Positions 24,829-33,245 of a stretch of 64,000 bases of DNA are shown here, in pieces. Source of the stretch: MWDV01 sp002070715 (GTDB lineage: Bacteria; Verrucomicrobiota; Verrucomicrobiia; Limisphaerales; MWDV01); NCBI GenBank assembly GCA_035411585.1, contig DAONTI010000015.1, positions 1 to 64,000 on the forward strand, read 5' to 3'. Within the stretch, counting starts at the first letter, position 1; the number at the start of each line of letters is the position of its first letter. Both the position numbers and the translations under genes were made by a program. The notes beneath the pieces were generated by a model. It did not search any database. It was not told the origin of the DNA and saw only the letters and a list, made by a program, of their open reading frames with translations.

Positions 24829-27189
24829 ATGATGAAACAGACAACTCTCTCCCGCGTCGCGATGGGCGCCGCGCTTTTTTTAAGCCTCACCTTTGCCGGC
24901 GGGAAACTCCGCGCGCAGGTGGTCCTGAACGAGGTGCTGGCCGACAACCGTTCGGCGGTGGCCAATGACGGCAATTACACGGATTACATCGAACTCTACA
25001 ATCCCACGGCCGCGCCCGTGAACATTGGCAATTGGAGTTTGACCGATGATCCGGCGCTCCCCCGGAAATACGTCATTCCCGCCGACACCGTAGTCCCCGC
25101 GCAGGGGTTTTTCATTATCTGGGCCGACCGGAATTTTTCTTCCCCGGGACTGCACACCGGATTTGGACTGGGGGCGAAAGGTGATCTGGTTCGACTCTAC
25201 GCCGCCAATGGCGTGACCCTGCTGGACGAAATCCGTTTCGGTTTACAGGTGGGTGATTTCTCCTTGGGCCGCGTGCCGGATGGTTCGGGAAGCTGGGGAT
25301 TGAATCAGCCCTCGGCAGGATTGCCGAACACAACGGCGGCCACCGGGGATCCCCAGCAACTCTTTATCAACGAGTGGATGGCCAAAACCGCCGCCGGCGA
25401 GGATTGGTTGGAGGTCTTTAATGCCGACAGCTTGGTGGTGGCGTTGGGCGGGCTCATCATTACGGACCAACCATCGGGTGTGCCGGCCAACCGCGCCATC
25501 CCCGCGCATTCCTACATTGCCGCCGGCGGCTTCATTCAATTCTTTGCTGACGATTTGAAGGAAGACGGCGCCGATCATCTCGATTTCAAATTGTCCACGT
25601 CGGGGGAGACCTTGACGATTTATGCGGCGGATCGCCGGACGATTCTCGACCGCGTGACGTTTGGTCCGCAGACCGCCGAGATTTCGCAAGGGCGGGCGCC
25701 GGATGGCAGTGATAACTTCGCGTTTTTCCCGGGCAGCGCCACTCCCGGCGCGCGGAATTTTATTGAACTGACCCGGGTGGTGATTTCCGAAGTGCTCTCC
25801 CACACCGATTATCCCTACGAGGATGCCATCGAACTGCAAAACCTGACCGCCACCCCTGTGGACATCAGCCATTGGTGGCTGAGCGATTCCGGCGCCAAGC
25901 CGCGCAAATACCGCATCCCGGCGGGCACCGTGATTCCCGCATACGGTTTCCAGGTGTTTTATGAAGCGCAATTTGGCCCCGGATCGGACGGCTTTGCGCT
26001 CAGCTCGGTCAAAGGGGAAAAAGTCTTCCTTTCGGTGGGTAACGCGGCAGGCCAGCTTACCGGGGAACAAATGTCCGTGCGCTTTGGCGCGCTCAAGAAT
26101 GGTGTCTCCGCGGGGCGGCATCTCACTAGTATCGGCGTTGATTTCGTGCCGCTCAGCCGGCCCACTTTCGGCTGGGACAACCCCCAAACCGTGATCGAGT
26201 TTCGGCAGGGAACCGGCCAGACCAACGCCGCGCCGTGCCTGCCTTCGGTCGTGATCAACGAAATCATGTTTTATCCGCCGGACGTGGCCGGGCAACCCAA
26301 CACGGATGATGAATACATTGAACTCCACAATCCGGGCAAAGTGTCCGTACCCCTGGCCGACCCGTTGGCGCCCACCAACACCTGGCAATTGCGCGACGGC
26401 ATCACCTTCGATTTCCCCGAGGGGATCAGCATTCCGGCGGGTGGCTATTTGCTCGTGGTGGGATTTGACCCCGTGGCGGATGCGGCCAAGCTGGCGGCGT
26501 TCCGCGCGAAATACGCCGTGCCCACGAATGTGGCGATTGTGGGACCGTATGGCGGCAAGCTCAGTAACAGCGGCGAAGTGTTGGAATTTTTGGAACCGGA
26601 TACGCCTCAAAATGTGCAGGGGCCGACACCCGGTTTGGTGCCGTACATGCAGGCGGAACGCATTCATTATGCCAGCACGGCGCCTTGGCCGACGGGGGCG
26701 GCGGGCACCGGCCAGTCCTTGCAACGACGCTCGGCGGTGAGCTACGGGAACGAGCCGATGAATTGGCGGGTCGCCGCGCCGAGTCCCGGCCGCATCAATC
26801 CGATGGATTCCGATGGCGACGGCATGCCCGACGCCTGGGAGTTGGTGCATGGGCTGGATCCGGATTCCCCGTTGGACGCCGACTTGGACGCGGATCAAGA
26901 CGGCGCGAGCAATCTCCAGGAATACCTAGCGGGCACCGATCCCCAGGATGCCGACAGTGTGTTTGCGTTCACCGGCATTCGCACGGAAGGCAGCGGCCTC
27001 CGGCTGCAGTTCCACGCCGTGCAGGGACGGACTTATTCTGTGCAGACCCGCGATTTGACGATGTCGGATTCATGGCAGACGATCACGAACCTGACCATGA
27101 CGGGTGAAACGGGGAGCCACGCCGTATGGGTGCCGGGAGGGGTGGGTTCCGGTCGGCTGTTTCGGTTATACACGCCGGCGGTGCCTTGA
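24829..27189 (+). CDS. Secreted lamin-tail domain protein
   Basis: A 786-residue exported protein with a signal peptide (about 1-29, ending LRAQ) and three to four lamin-tail (LTD) Ig-like domains. Each begins with a VxNExL or VINEIMF-type strand followed by YIELYNP/YIELHNP-like motifs (starting near residues 30, 180, 315 and 475). Residues about 660-710 carry calcium-binding thrombospondin type 3/EF-hand-like repeats (DSDGDGMPDAWE, DADLDADQDG). The C-terminal part (about 715-786) is a beta domain with YSVQTRDLTMSDSWQ, common in Verrucomicrobial surface proteins. No catalytic motif is visible. Probably a cell-surface or matrix protein. Confidence 0.85.
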   Translation: MMKQTTLSRVAMGAALFLSLTFAGGKLRAQVVLNEVLADNRSAVANDGNYTDYIELYNPTAAPVNIGNWSLTDDPALPRKYVIPADTVVPAQGFFIIWADRNFSSPGLHTGFGLGAKGDLVRLYAANGVTLLDEIRFGLQVGDFSLGRVPDGSGSWGLNQPSAGLPNTTAATGDPQQLFINEWMAKTAAGEDWLEVFNADSLVVALGGLIITDQPSGVPANRAIPAHSYIAAGGFIQFFADDLKEDGADHLDFKLSTSGETLTIYAADRRTILDRVTFGPQTAEISQGRAPDGSDNFAFFPGSATPGARNFIELTRVVISEVLSHTDYPYEDAIELQNLTATPVDISHWWLSDSGAKPRKYRIPAGTVIPAYGFQVFYEAQFGPGSDGFALSSVKGEKVFLSVGNAAGQLTGEQMSVRFGALKNGVSAGRHLTSIGVDFVPLSRPTFGWDNPQTVIEFRQGTGQTNAAPCLPSVVINEIMFYPPDVAGQPNTDDEYIELHNPGKVSVPLADPLAPTNTWQLRDGITFDFPEGISIPAGGYLLVVGFDPVADAAKLAAFRAKYAVPTNVAIVGPYGGKLSNSGEVLEFLEPDTPQNVQGPTPGLVPYMQAERIHYASTAPWPTGAAGTGQSLQRRSAVSYGNEPMNWRVAAPSPGRINPMDSDGDGMPDAWELVHGLDPDSPLDADLDADQDGASNLQEYLAGTDPQDADSVFAFTGIRTEGSGLRLQFHAVQGRTYSVQTRDLTMSDSWQTITNLTMTGETGSHAVWVPGGVGSGRLFRLYTPAVP

Positions 27190-27289
27190 TGTCACGCAGT
27201 CCGTGGTTGTTGCTGGCCCGACGCCAAGACTGAATTGGCAAGTTGGATTGGCGCTTCGCCCGGCGGCCAGCGATGTCGCGTATTAAAAT

Positions 27290-28258
27290 TTACAGCTCAC
27301 CTTTGAAGTAGAGTTGGTAACGCTCGGCGACCTGTCCGGATTGAACATCGCCGCGATGGACCAACACGCCGACGCGAGTCGAAATTTTTTCACCGCGTGA
27401 CAGGACAAAAGGTTTTCCACTCTTGGCGGCAATGCGGCGCGGGCCGAAACAACCATAGTCGCGTGTCAACCACTGGTGCGGTTGTTCATTGGCGGGATGG
27501 CTGAACATGGCCAGGCCTTCAGCCGTTGCGCCCCGGCCACGTGAGAAATCCACCCACCGCGCGATTTTCATGTTCGTGTCCGCTTCCCCGCGGCCCCCCT
27601 CCGAATTCACCAGGGCCCCGCCCGCGGAGGCATTGAAGTCCTGGTTGAGGCGAATGAAAGGCCAGGCGTAATGCACCGCATCACTCTGGAACGTAACCGC
27701 GCCGTAATTCGCCACGAGCGTGAATTCCAGATCGAGAAAATACTCGCCGTTGGCCAGCGCGGTAATGATCAACCGCCGCGTTTCATCCAGCACCGGGACC
27801 TTCCCATCGTCCATTTCCCAGATGAGTTGTGTGATCAGTACGCGTTTATGAGCCGTGGCCGGGTTGTCGGGCACGGTTAAACTGACCTGGCGGATGTGAT
27901 CCCGAAAAGGGGGTTGTGGGTCCTGCTTGTCGCCCCGCCCGGAATAGAGAGCGTTATAGAAAGAGGCTTGGCGGTGCCCTTCCAACTGCACCGTGTCCGC
28001 AAACCAAAAGGAGCGGTGATGCGGGTAGGGATCCGGTTTCTCCACCGTCATGGATTTTCCGGAAGGGCTGCGCACTGGATAGAAATGGGGCAGATCCCAG
28101 TTGGTGCCGTAGTGATAAACCAAAGCTTCCTGTCCGCCAATCAAGATGCGCAATCTTCCCGGTGCGGTGCTTAACTCGAACTCAATTGAATCCGCAGCGG
28201 GCGCTAAGCCACAACTGCAGAGCCATGTAATCAAAATGGTGAATATCCGGCGAGTCAT
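27290..28258 (-). CDS. PmoA-family (DUF6807) secreted protein
   Basis: A 322-residue protein with a signal peptide (about 1-21, FTILITWLCSCGLAPAA) and a single DUF6807/PmoA-family domain. Recognisable parts are YPVRSPSGKSMTVEKPDPYP, HHRSFWFADTVQ, the ITQLIWEMDDGK strand and NYGAVTFQSDAVHYAWPFI. The family name refers to a methane-oxygenase annotation that is not supported functionally; in planctomycetes and verrucomicrobia these are usually periplasmic proteins in carbohydrate-use loci. No partner genes are adjacent. The 3' end is convergent with the lamin-tail gene. Confidence 0.8.
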   Translation of the reverse strand: MTRRIFTILITWLCSCGLAPAADSIEFELSTAPGRLRILIGGQEALVYHYGTNWDLPHFYPVRSPSGKSMTVEKPDPYPHHRSFWFADTVQLEGHRQASFYNALYSGRGDKQDPQPPFRDHIRQVSLTVPDNPATAHKRVLITQLIWEMDDGKVPVLDETRRLIITALANGEYFLDLEFTLVANYGAVTFQSDAVHYAWPFIRLNQDFNASAGGALVNSEGGRGEADTNMKIARWVDFSRGRGATAEGLAMFSHPANEQPHQWLTRDYGCFGPRRIAAKSGKPFVLSRGEKISTRVGVLVHRGDVQSGQVAERYQLYFKGEL

Positions 28259-28652
28259 ACGAAATTAAATTGGCGCGAGGGCCAACCACGGTTGGCGGCG
28301 TTCGCGGTCCAGGCATTGATCGGCTTCGCCGTCGCCAACTCTCAACCACAAGAACGCGGCGCCCATTGATCGGCTCCTTGCCGTTGGTTGGGTCCTCCCG
28401 CGTTCACGGAATTGTTGCGGTCTCAGTTTCATACAACCAAATTGGCGTTGTTGTAACTCCAATTCCCGCTGAGGGTAAACGATAAACCACAACCATTCGA
28501 ACAAACTTTTCGTGGCGTTTTCCGGGTTTCGCTGAACGGCGGGCGTGAGCAATCCCCAAAAGCGAGCGCGGAGTGCGGGGCGGCGAGTCTCCGGTCGGTT
28601 GTTTCAGTTCTACCCCTTGGCGGGCCTTGGCGCACGCGGCTTACTGTTTCTG
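28259..28652. other. Non-coding stretch of about 400 bases
   Basis: No gene recognised. It contains a direct repeat of CATTGATCGGCT at 28314 and 28364 (50 bases apart) and the inverted repeat CCAACC-ACGG-TTGG (near 28280). The right end merges with the promoter at 28653. Confidence 0.45.
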
Positions 28653-28681
28653 CTGGCCCGGCGCCGGGGCTGAATTATATT
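28653..28681 (+). promoter_or_regulatory. Promoter of the 28690 gene (CTGGC-N18-TATATTGCGC type)
   Basis: CTGGC (28653) and TATATT (28676-28681) with the same 18-base spacing and the same GCGC after the -10 box as at 23730; the ATG follows 8 bases after the -10 box. Suggests a leaderless transcript. Confidence 0.5.
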
Positions 28682-28689
28682 GCGCCAGT

Positions 28690-29301
28690 ATGAGCAGGCG
28701 ACAGCGGATAGTTTGGATGGCGGCGGGAGGGTTGGCGGCGATTTGGCTGCTGGCATGGGCCGGGTATTCGCTGGCGTCCAAATCCAAAGTCACCGTGGAG
28801 AAAATCCAGGCGTACATGAACTCGGTGGATTTGACCCAGTTGAGCGGCCGGGAGCGCGCCAAGGCGATTCAAAAGCTGGCTGATCAGCTCAATGCGCTGA
28901 GTTTTGAAGAGCGCCGCCGGACGCGGGTGGAGGGATTGTGGCGCGACTGGTTTCAGGACATGACCGAGGCGGAGAAAGGCGAGTTTATCGAAGCCACCCT
29001 GCCCACCGGGTTCAAGCGGATGATTACCGCTTTCGAGGAAATGCCGGAGGATCGGCGGCGGCGGGCGGTGGGGGAAGCGGTCCGGCGATTGCGGGAAGCC
29101 CAGCAACAGTCCGCCGATCCACGCACGGCTTTTGGGGGGACCAATGCGCCGCCGTTGAGCGAGGAGTTGCAGAAGCAAGTTACCACCATCGGATTGAAGG
29201 CTTTCTACAGTCAGAGTTCGGCGCAAACCAAGGCGGAGCTGGCGCCGATGCTGGAGGAATTGCAGCGGTTGATGCGCAGCGGACGATTTCAACGGCGATG
29301 A
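28690..29301 (+). CDS. Unknown membrane-anchored helical protein
   Basis: A 203-residue protein with an N-terminal membrane segment (about 8-28, VWMAAGGLAAIWLLAWAGY) and a soluble, highly charged helical domain with LSGRERAKAIQKLADQLN and MTEAEKGEFIEATLPTGFKR. No known family. Translation is probably coupled to the next gene, whose ATG overlaps the stop (ATGA), so it may assist or accompany that prepilin-like protein. The start ATG lies 8 bases after a -10 box. Confidence 0.72.
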   Translation: MSRRQRIVWMAAGGLAAIWLLAWAGYSLASKSKVTVEKIQAYMNSVDLTQLSGRERAKAIQKLADQLNALSFEERRRTRVEGLWRDWFQDMTEAEKGEFIEATLPTGFKRMITAFEEMPEDRRRRAVGEAVRRLREAQQQSADPRTAFGGTNAPPLSEELQKQVTTIGLKAFYSQSSAQTKAELAPMLEELQRLMRSGRFQRR

Positions 29302-29936
29302 GAAGGCAGGCGGGCATGAGGAGCGGGGGACACGATGCGGGGCAGACAGCCAGGAAACCGTTGCGTCGCGGTGGTGGACGCGGCCTTTACGTTGGGGGCG
29401 AGGCCGTTGCTTTTACGTTGATCGAGTTGCTGGTGGTTATCGCGATTATCGGCATGCTGGCGGCGATGCTGATGCCGGCGTTGGGGCGGGCCAAGGAAGC
29501 GGGCCGGGCGACGGCTTGTTTGAGCAATCTGCGGCAGATTGGCATTGCGCTGCAATTGTACGTGAACGACAACCACAACCGGCTGCCCTACATGTACGAC
29601 CGTCCCGCCGTCACCAACACCCCGCCCACCAATGCTTTTCCGAGCGTGGAAGTGGTGCTGGCCAGCGAGCTGGGCAATCTGAACGTGCTGCGCTGCCCAT
29701 CGGATCGAGCGGCGTTGTTTGAGCGGACCGGCTCCAGCTATGCCTGGAACGTTTTGCTCAACGGACAGGATGCCGACCGGTTGGAAGTGTTGACCATTTC
29801 GTTCGGCACCTCTCAGATGCCGGTCATGTTTGATAAAGAAGCGTTTCATAAAGCCCGGGGGGAAAAAAAAGGCGTGAACTACCTCTACGCCGACGGGCAC
29901 ATCAAAAACCTGCTGGTCATTGAGGGCGTCAAGTAA
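29298..29936 (+). CDS. Prepilin-type N-terminal methylation domain protein (pseudopilin-like)
   Basis: A 212-residue protein. The type IV prepilin cleavage/methylation motif FTLIELLVVIAIIGMLAAML is preceded by a long basic leader of about 35 residues. The domain continues with ALGRAKEAGRATACLSNLRQ and ends with the YLYADGHIK motif that marks the large Verrucomicrobial/planctomycetal pseudopilin-like family (H-X9-DG type). Such proteins are exported and processed by PilD-like peptidase. The start at 29298 overlaps the previous stop (ATGA). The unusually long leader may mean a later ATG (29316) is used. Confidence 0.85.
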   Translation: MRRQAGMRSGGHDAGQTARKPLRRGGGRGLYVGGEAVAFTLIELLVVIAIIGMLAAMLMPALGRAKEAGRATACLSNLRQIGIALQLYVNDNHNRLPYMYDRPAVTNTPPTNAFPSVEVVLASELGNLNVLRCPSDRAALFERTGSSYAWNVLLNGQDADRLEVLTISFGTSQMPVMFDKEAFHKARGEKKGVNYLYADGHIKNLLVIEGVK

Positions 29937-30089
29937 GCCGGGTGACGGCGGGGAAGGGGAGGTGACCCGGTGCGCGCGATATGATACCCCAAACATCTGG
30001 CTTCCAAATTCAAAAGAACATCCGGAGAGAACAGCAGCCGAATGGGAGCGGAAGAATTCTTGTTGTTACGCCCCGGGGATAAATGTGTC

Positions 30090-31595
30090 ATGCTGTCGGT
30101 TATGAATGAGATGCGCACACGGTGGTCGTACCAACTTCGTCCGGCCTCGGAACCAATGAGGATGCTTCGGTCGTCTTTTGCTGAAACCGGTTTTCGCCGT
30201 CTGAGTCATTGGCACGAACGGGCTTGGCGCATGATGACGTTGATGGTTCTGGCCACGATCCTTAAGGTCAGCGCGGCGCCGGTGGCGCCCTGTCGGATTC
30301 ACGTCGTTGAGAAAGGCAGCGGCTGGCCGGTGCCGCTGGTGGAATTGCAAACGACGCACCATGTGCGTTTTGTCACGGACAACGCCGGCAACATCGCCTT
30401 TGATCTGCCGGAATTGATGGGGCGCGAAACTTGGTTTGATGTCATCGGTCACGGATACGAAGCGCCCAAAGACGGTTTTGGCATGCGCGGTGTGCGGTTG
30501 ACTCCCATCCCCGGTAAGACGCTGAAAGTCGAGGTCACGCGTACCTGCATCGCCCGGCGTCTGGGGCGCTTGACGGGAGGCGGCTTGTTTGCCGAGAGCC
30601 AGAAACTCGGTCAGGAACAGGATTGGGTCGAGTCCGGCGTCCTGGGCTGTGACAGTGTTCAAAACGCCGTGCATCGCGGCCAGTTGTTCTGGGTGTGGGG
30701 CGACACGACGCTGGCGCGATATCCGCTGGGGATCTTTGATGGCACAAGCGCCCGGACGCCGGTGCGGGCGTTGGAATCCTTTGAACCGCCGTTGCGGTTG
30801 CACCTGAATTACTTCACGAATAACCAAGGCAAACCACGCGGCATTGCACCGCTGCCGGGGAGTGGCCCAACATGGCTGACGGCTTACGTGAGTTTGCCGG
30901 ATACCAACGGTACTCCTCATCTGGTTAGTTCCTATGTCAAAATCAAACCACCACTGGAGGGGTATCTCTGGGGGTTGACCGTCTGGAACGATGCCACGCT
31001 CGAGTTCGAGCCGCTGCGGGTGATCTGGACGAACGGCGCTTCGGCCAAACGTCCGCCCCTGCCGGACGGGCATCCGGCATTTTGGACCGATCCCGCCGGT
31101 CAGCGCTGGGTGTACTTCGGCAATCCTTTTCCCACCCTGCGCTGTCCCGCCGCGTTTGAAGCGTGGCAGGACGCCGCGACTTGGGAGGCCTTGACACCGC
31201 AGGCCACCGTCCCCGCCGCCACTGACGGCGTAGCCATCCAGCCGCACAGCGGCGCCATCGCGTGGCATCCGTGGCGCAAACGCTGGGTCACCGTCTTCAT
31301 GCAGCGTTTTGGAAAACCCTCGGCCTTTGGGGAATTGTGGTATGCCGAAGCCGATGCACCCACCGGGCCCTGGGGACCGGCCGTCAAAATTCTCAGCCAC
31401 GAAAACTACACGTTTTACAATCCGCGCCTGCACCCTGAGTTCACGCCGGACGGTTCCCCGCTGCTGTTTTTCGAAGGCACTTTTACGATGCAGTTTGCGA
31501 ACAAACCCGCGCCCACCCCCCGTTACGATTACAACCAAATCCTTTACCGGCTGGACCTCGACGATCCGGCGTTGCGCCCCGCGTGGGGCAAGTGA
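30090..31595 (+). CDS. Unknown secreted protein, possible beta-propeller
   Basis: About 500 residues. A hydrophobic segment (MMTLMVLATILKVSAAP, near residues 48-64 from this start) looks like a signal peptide, so the true start could be ATG 30231; ATG 30042 and 30090 are also in frame. An N-terminal carboxypeptidase-regulatory-like beta domain (IHVVEKGSGWPVPLVELQTT) is followed by a region with repeated Trp/Gly-rich strands (LFWVWGDTTLARYPLG, HPAFWTDPAGQRWVYFGNPF, WHPWRKRWVTVFMQRFG), as in DUF4185-like or glycosidase-like five-blade propellers. Exact family uncertain. It precedes lysS by 57 bases. Confidence 0.72.
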   Translation: MLSVMNEMRTRWSYQLRPASEPMRMLRSSFAETGFRRLSHWHERAWRMMTLMVLATILKVSAAPVAPCRIHVVEKGSGWPVPLVELQTTHHVRFVTDNAGNIAFDLPELMGRETWFDVIGHGYEAPKDGFGMRGVRLTPIPGKTLKVEVTRTCIARRLGRLTGGGLFAESQKLGQEQDWVESGVLGCDSVQNAVHRGQLFWVWGDTTLARYPLGIFDGTSARTPVRALESFEPPLRLHLNYFTNNQGKPRGIAPLPGSGPTWLTAYVSLPDTNGTPHLVSSYVKIKPPLEGYLWGLTVWNDATLEFEPLRVIWTNGASAKRPPLPDGHPAFWTDPAGQRWVYFGNPFPTLRCPAAFEAWQDAATWEALTPQATVPAATDGVAIQPHSGAIAWHPWRKRWVTVFMQRFGKPSAFGELWYAEADAPTGPWGPAVKILSHENYTFYNPRLHPEFTPDGSPLLFFEGTFTMQFANKPAPTPRYDYNQILYRLDLDDPALRPAWGK

Positions 31596-31652
31596 GCGGC
31601 GGAATCCTGGACTTGGTTTCCGAAGACGCTTCGTGTTTCATCCCGCCTGGTT

Positions 31653-33107
31653 ATGGATGAAACAAATGCACTGATTGAACAGCGGAAGAGCAAGCTGGCG
31701 GCGTTGCGGGCACGGGGCATTGATCCGTTCCAGAATAAATTTACCCCCGCCGAAAGCTGCGCCGCCGCCCGCGAACATTATGTCGAGGGCCGCGAAGTGG
31801 CGCTCGCCGGGCGGATCACCGCGCATCGGGACATGGGCAAATCCATGTTCATTGATCTCCGCGACCAATCCGGGCGCATCCAGGTTTACGCTCAAAAAAA
31901 CACCCTGGGCGACGAGCAATTCGACATTTTCAAACACTTGGATTTGGCGGATTTCATCGGCGTCACCGGCACGCTCTTCACCACCAAGACCGGCGAGATT
32001 TCCGTGAAACTCACGCGCTTTGTGATTCTCGCCAAGGCGTTGCGTCCGCCGCCGGCCAAGTGGCACGGCTTGGAGGACACCGAGATTCGCTACCGCCAGC
32101 GTTACCTTGATCTGATGGCGAATCCCGACGTGAAGGACGTGTTCCTGAAACGCAGCGCCATCATTCACGAAATCCGCCAGTTCTTTCACGAACGCGGCTA
32201 CGTGGAAGTGGAGACACCGACGATGCAGGCAATCCCCGGCGGGGCGGCAGCGCAACCGTTCAAAACCTTCCACAACGCGCTCGGTTGCGAATTTTACCTG
32301 CGCATCGCGCTGGAATTGTATCACAAACGGCTGCTCGTCGGCGGCATAGACAAGCTGTTTGAGATTGGTAAAAACTTCCGCAACGAAGGCCTCTCCCGCC
32401 GCCACAATCCCGAATTCACCATGCTCGAAGCGTATCAGGCGTTCGGGGATTACGAGACGATGATGGAGACGGTGGAGTCGCTCATCCGTCACGTGGCACA
32501 GAAGGTCCTTGGCACGCTCGTGGTGGAATTCAAAGACGCTGAAGGCAAGGTGACGCACACCATTGATCTGACGACGTGGAAACGGGCGAAGTATAAAGAT
32601 CTCGTTCGCGCCGTCGCGGGCAACGACTGGTTCGAAGTTACGCCTGAGGAACGCCGCCGCCGCGCGATGGAGGACTTGAAACTCGCCGGCGACATCGCCA
32701 AGGGCTACGAAGATTTTGAAGTCACCGGCGCGGTATTCGAGAAACTCGTCGAGCCGACGCTTATCCAGCCCACGTTCGTCACGCACCTGCCCAAGGAACT
32801 CGTGCCGCTCGCCAAGTTGTCGCCGGACGATCCAACCACGGTGGAAGTTTTCGAGTGCTGCATCAACGGCCAGGAAATTTCCCCCGGTTACACCGAACAA
32901 AATGATCCCCTGCAACAGCGCGCGACACTGGAACATCAAGCCGGCGGCGAACAGCAGAAGCTGGATGAAGATTTCTTAGTTGCGCTCGAGCACGGCATGC
33001 CGCCGGCGGGCGGCATCGGCATTGGCATTGACCGGCTTTGCATGATGCTGCTCGGGCAGGACAGTATCCGCGACGTGATCCTCTTCCCGCAGTTGAAGCC
33101 GAAGTAA
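31653..33107 (+). CDS. lysS: Lysyl-tRNA synthetase (class II)
   Basis: A 484-residue class II synthetase charging tRNA-Lys. An N-terminal OB-fold anticodon-binding domain (about 55-145, VALAGRITAHRDMGKSMFID) is followed by the catalytic core with motif 1 (FFHERGYVEVETPTMQ), motif 2 (FEIGKNFRNEG then HNPEFTMLEAYQ) and motif 3 (GGIGIGIDRLCMMLL). Length is typical. The start ATG 31653 gives the usual N-terminus. No antibiotic-type or fusion domain is present. Confidence 0.97.
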   Translation: MDETNALIEQRKSKLAALRARGIDPFQNKFTPAESCAAAREHYVEGREVALAGRITAHRDMGKSMFIDLRDQSGRIQVYAQKNTLGDEQFDIFKHLDLADFIGVTGTLFTTKTGEISVKLTRFVILAKALRPPPAKWHGLEDTEIRYRQRYLDLMANPDVKDVFLKRSAIIHEIRQFFHERGYVEVETPTMQAIPGGAAAQPFKTFHNALGCEFYLRIALELYHKRLLVGGIDKLFEIGKNFRNEGLSRRHNPEFTMLEAYQAFGDYETMMETVESLIRHVAQKVLGTLVVEFKDAEGKVTHTIDLTTWKRAKYKDLVRAVAGNDWFEVTPEERRRRAMEDLKLAGDIAKGYEDFEVTGAVFEKLVEPTLIQPTFVTHLPKELVPLAKLSPDDPTTVEVFECCINGQEISPGYTEQNDPLQQRATLEHQAGGEQQKLDEDFLVALEHGMPPAGGIGIGIDRLCMMLLGQDSIRDVILFPQLKPK

Positions 33108-33245
33108 CGGCCCGCGTTCCGTGTTTTACTGGCTGCAACAAATTACGGAGACCTGGGCAACGCGGCGCCGGCGGTGCCGGAATTCCGGGAGCGACGCCTG
33201 CTCCACACCGGCACCTCGCTTCCGGGTCGTTGAAATGATTTCGTC

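Noticed and set aside
25243..26898. A 551-codon antisense frame under the lamin-tail gene
   Set aside because: Composition typical of GC-rich antisense shadow and no domain recognised.
30066..31538. A 490-codon minus-strand frame
   Set aside because: Shadow of the secreted protein on the plus strand, which has a signal peptide and structured repeats.
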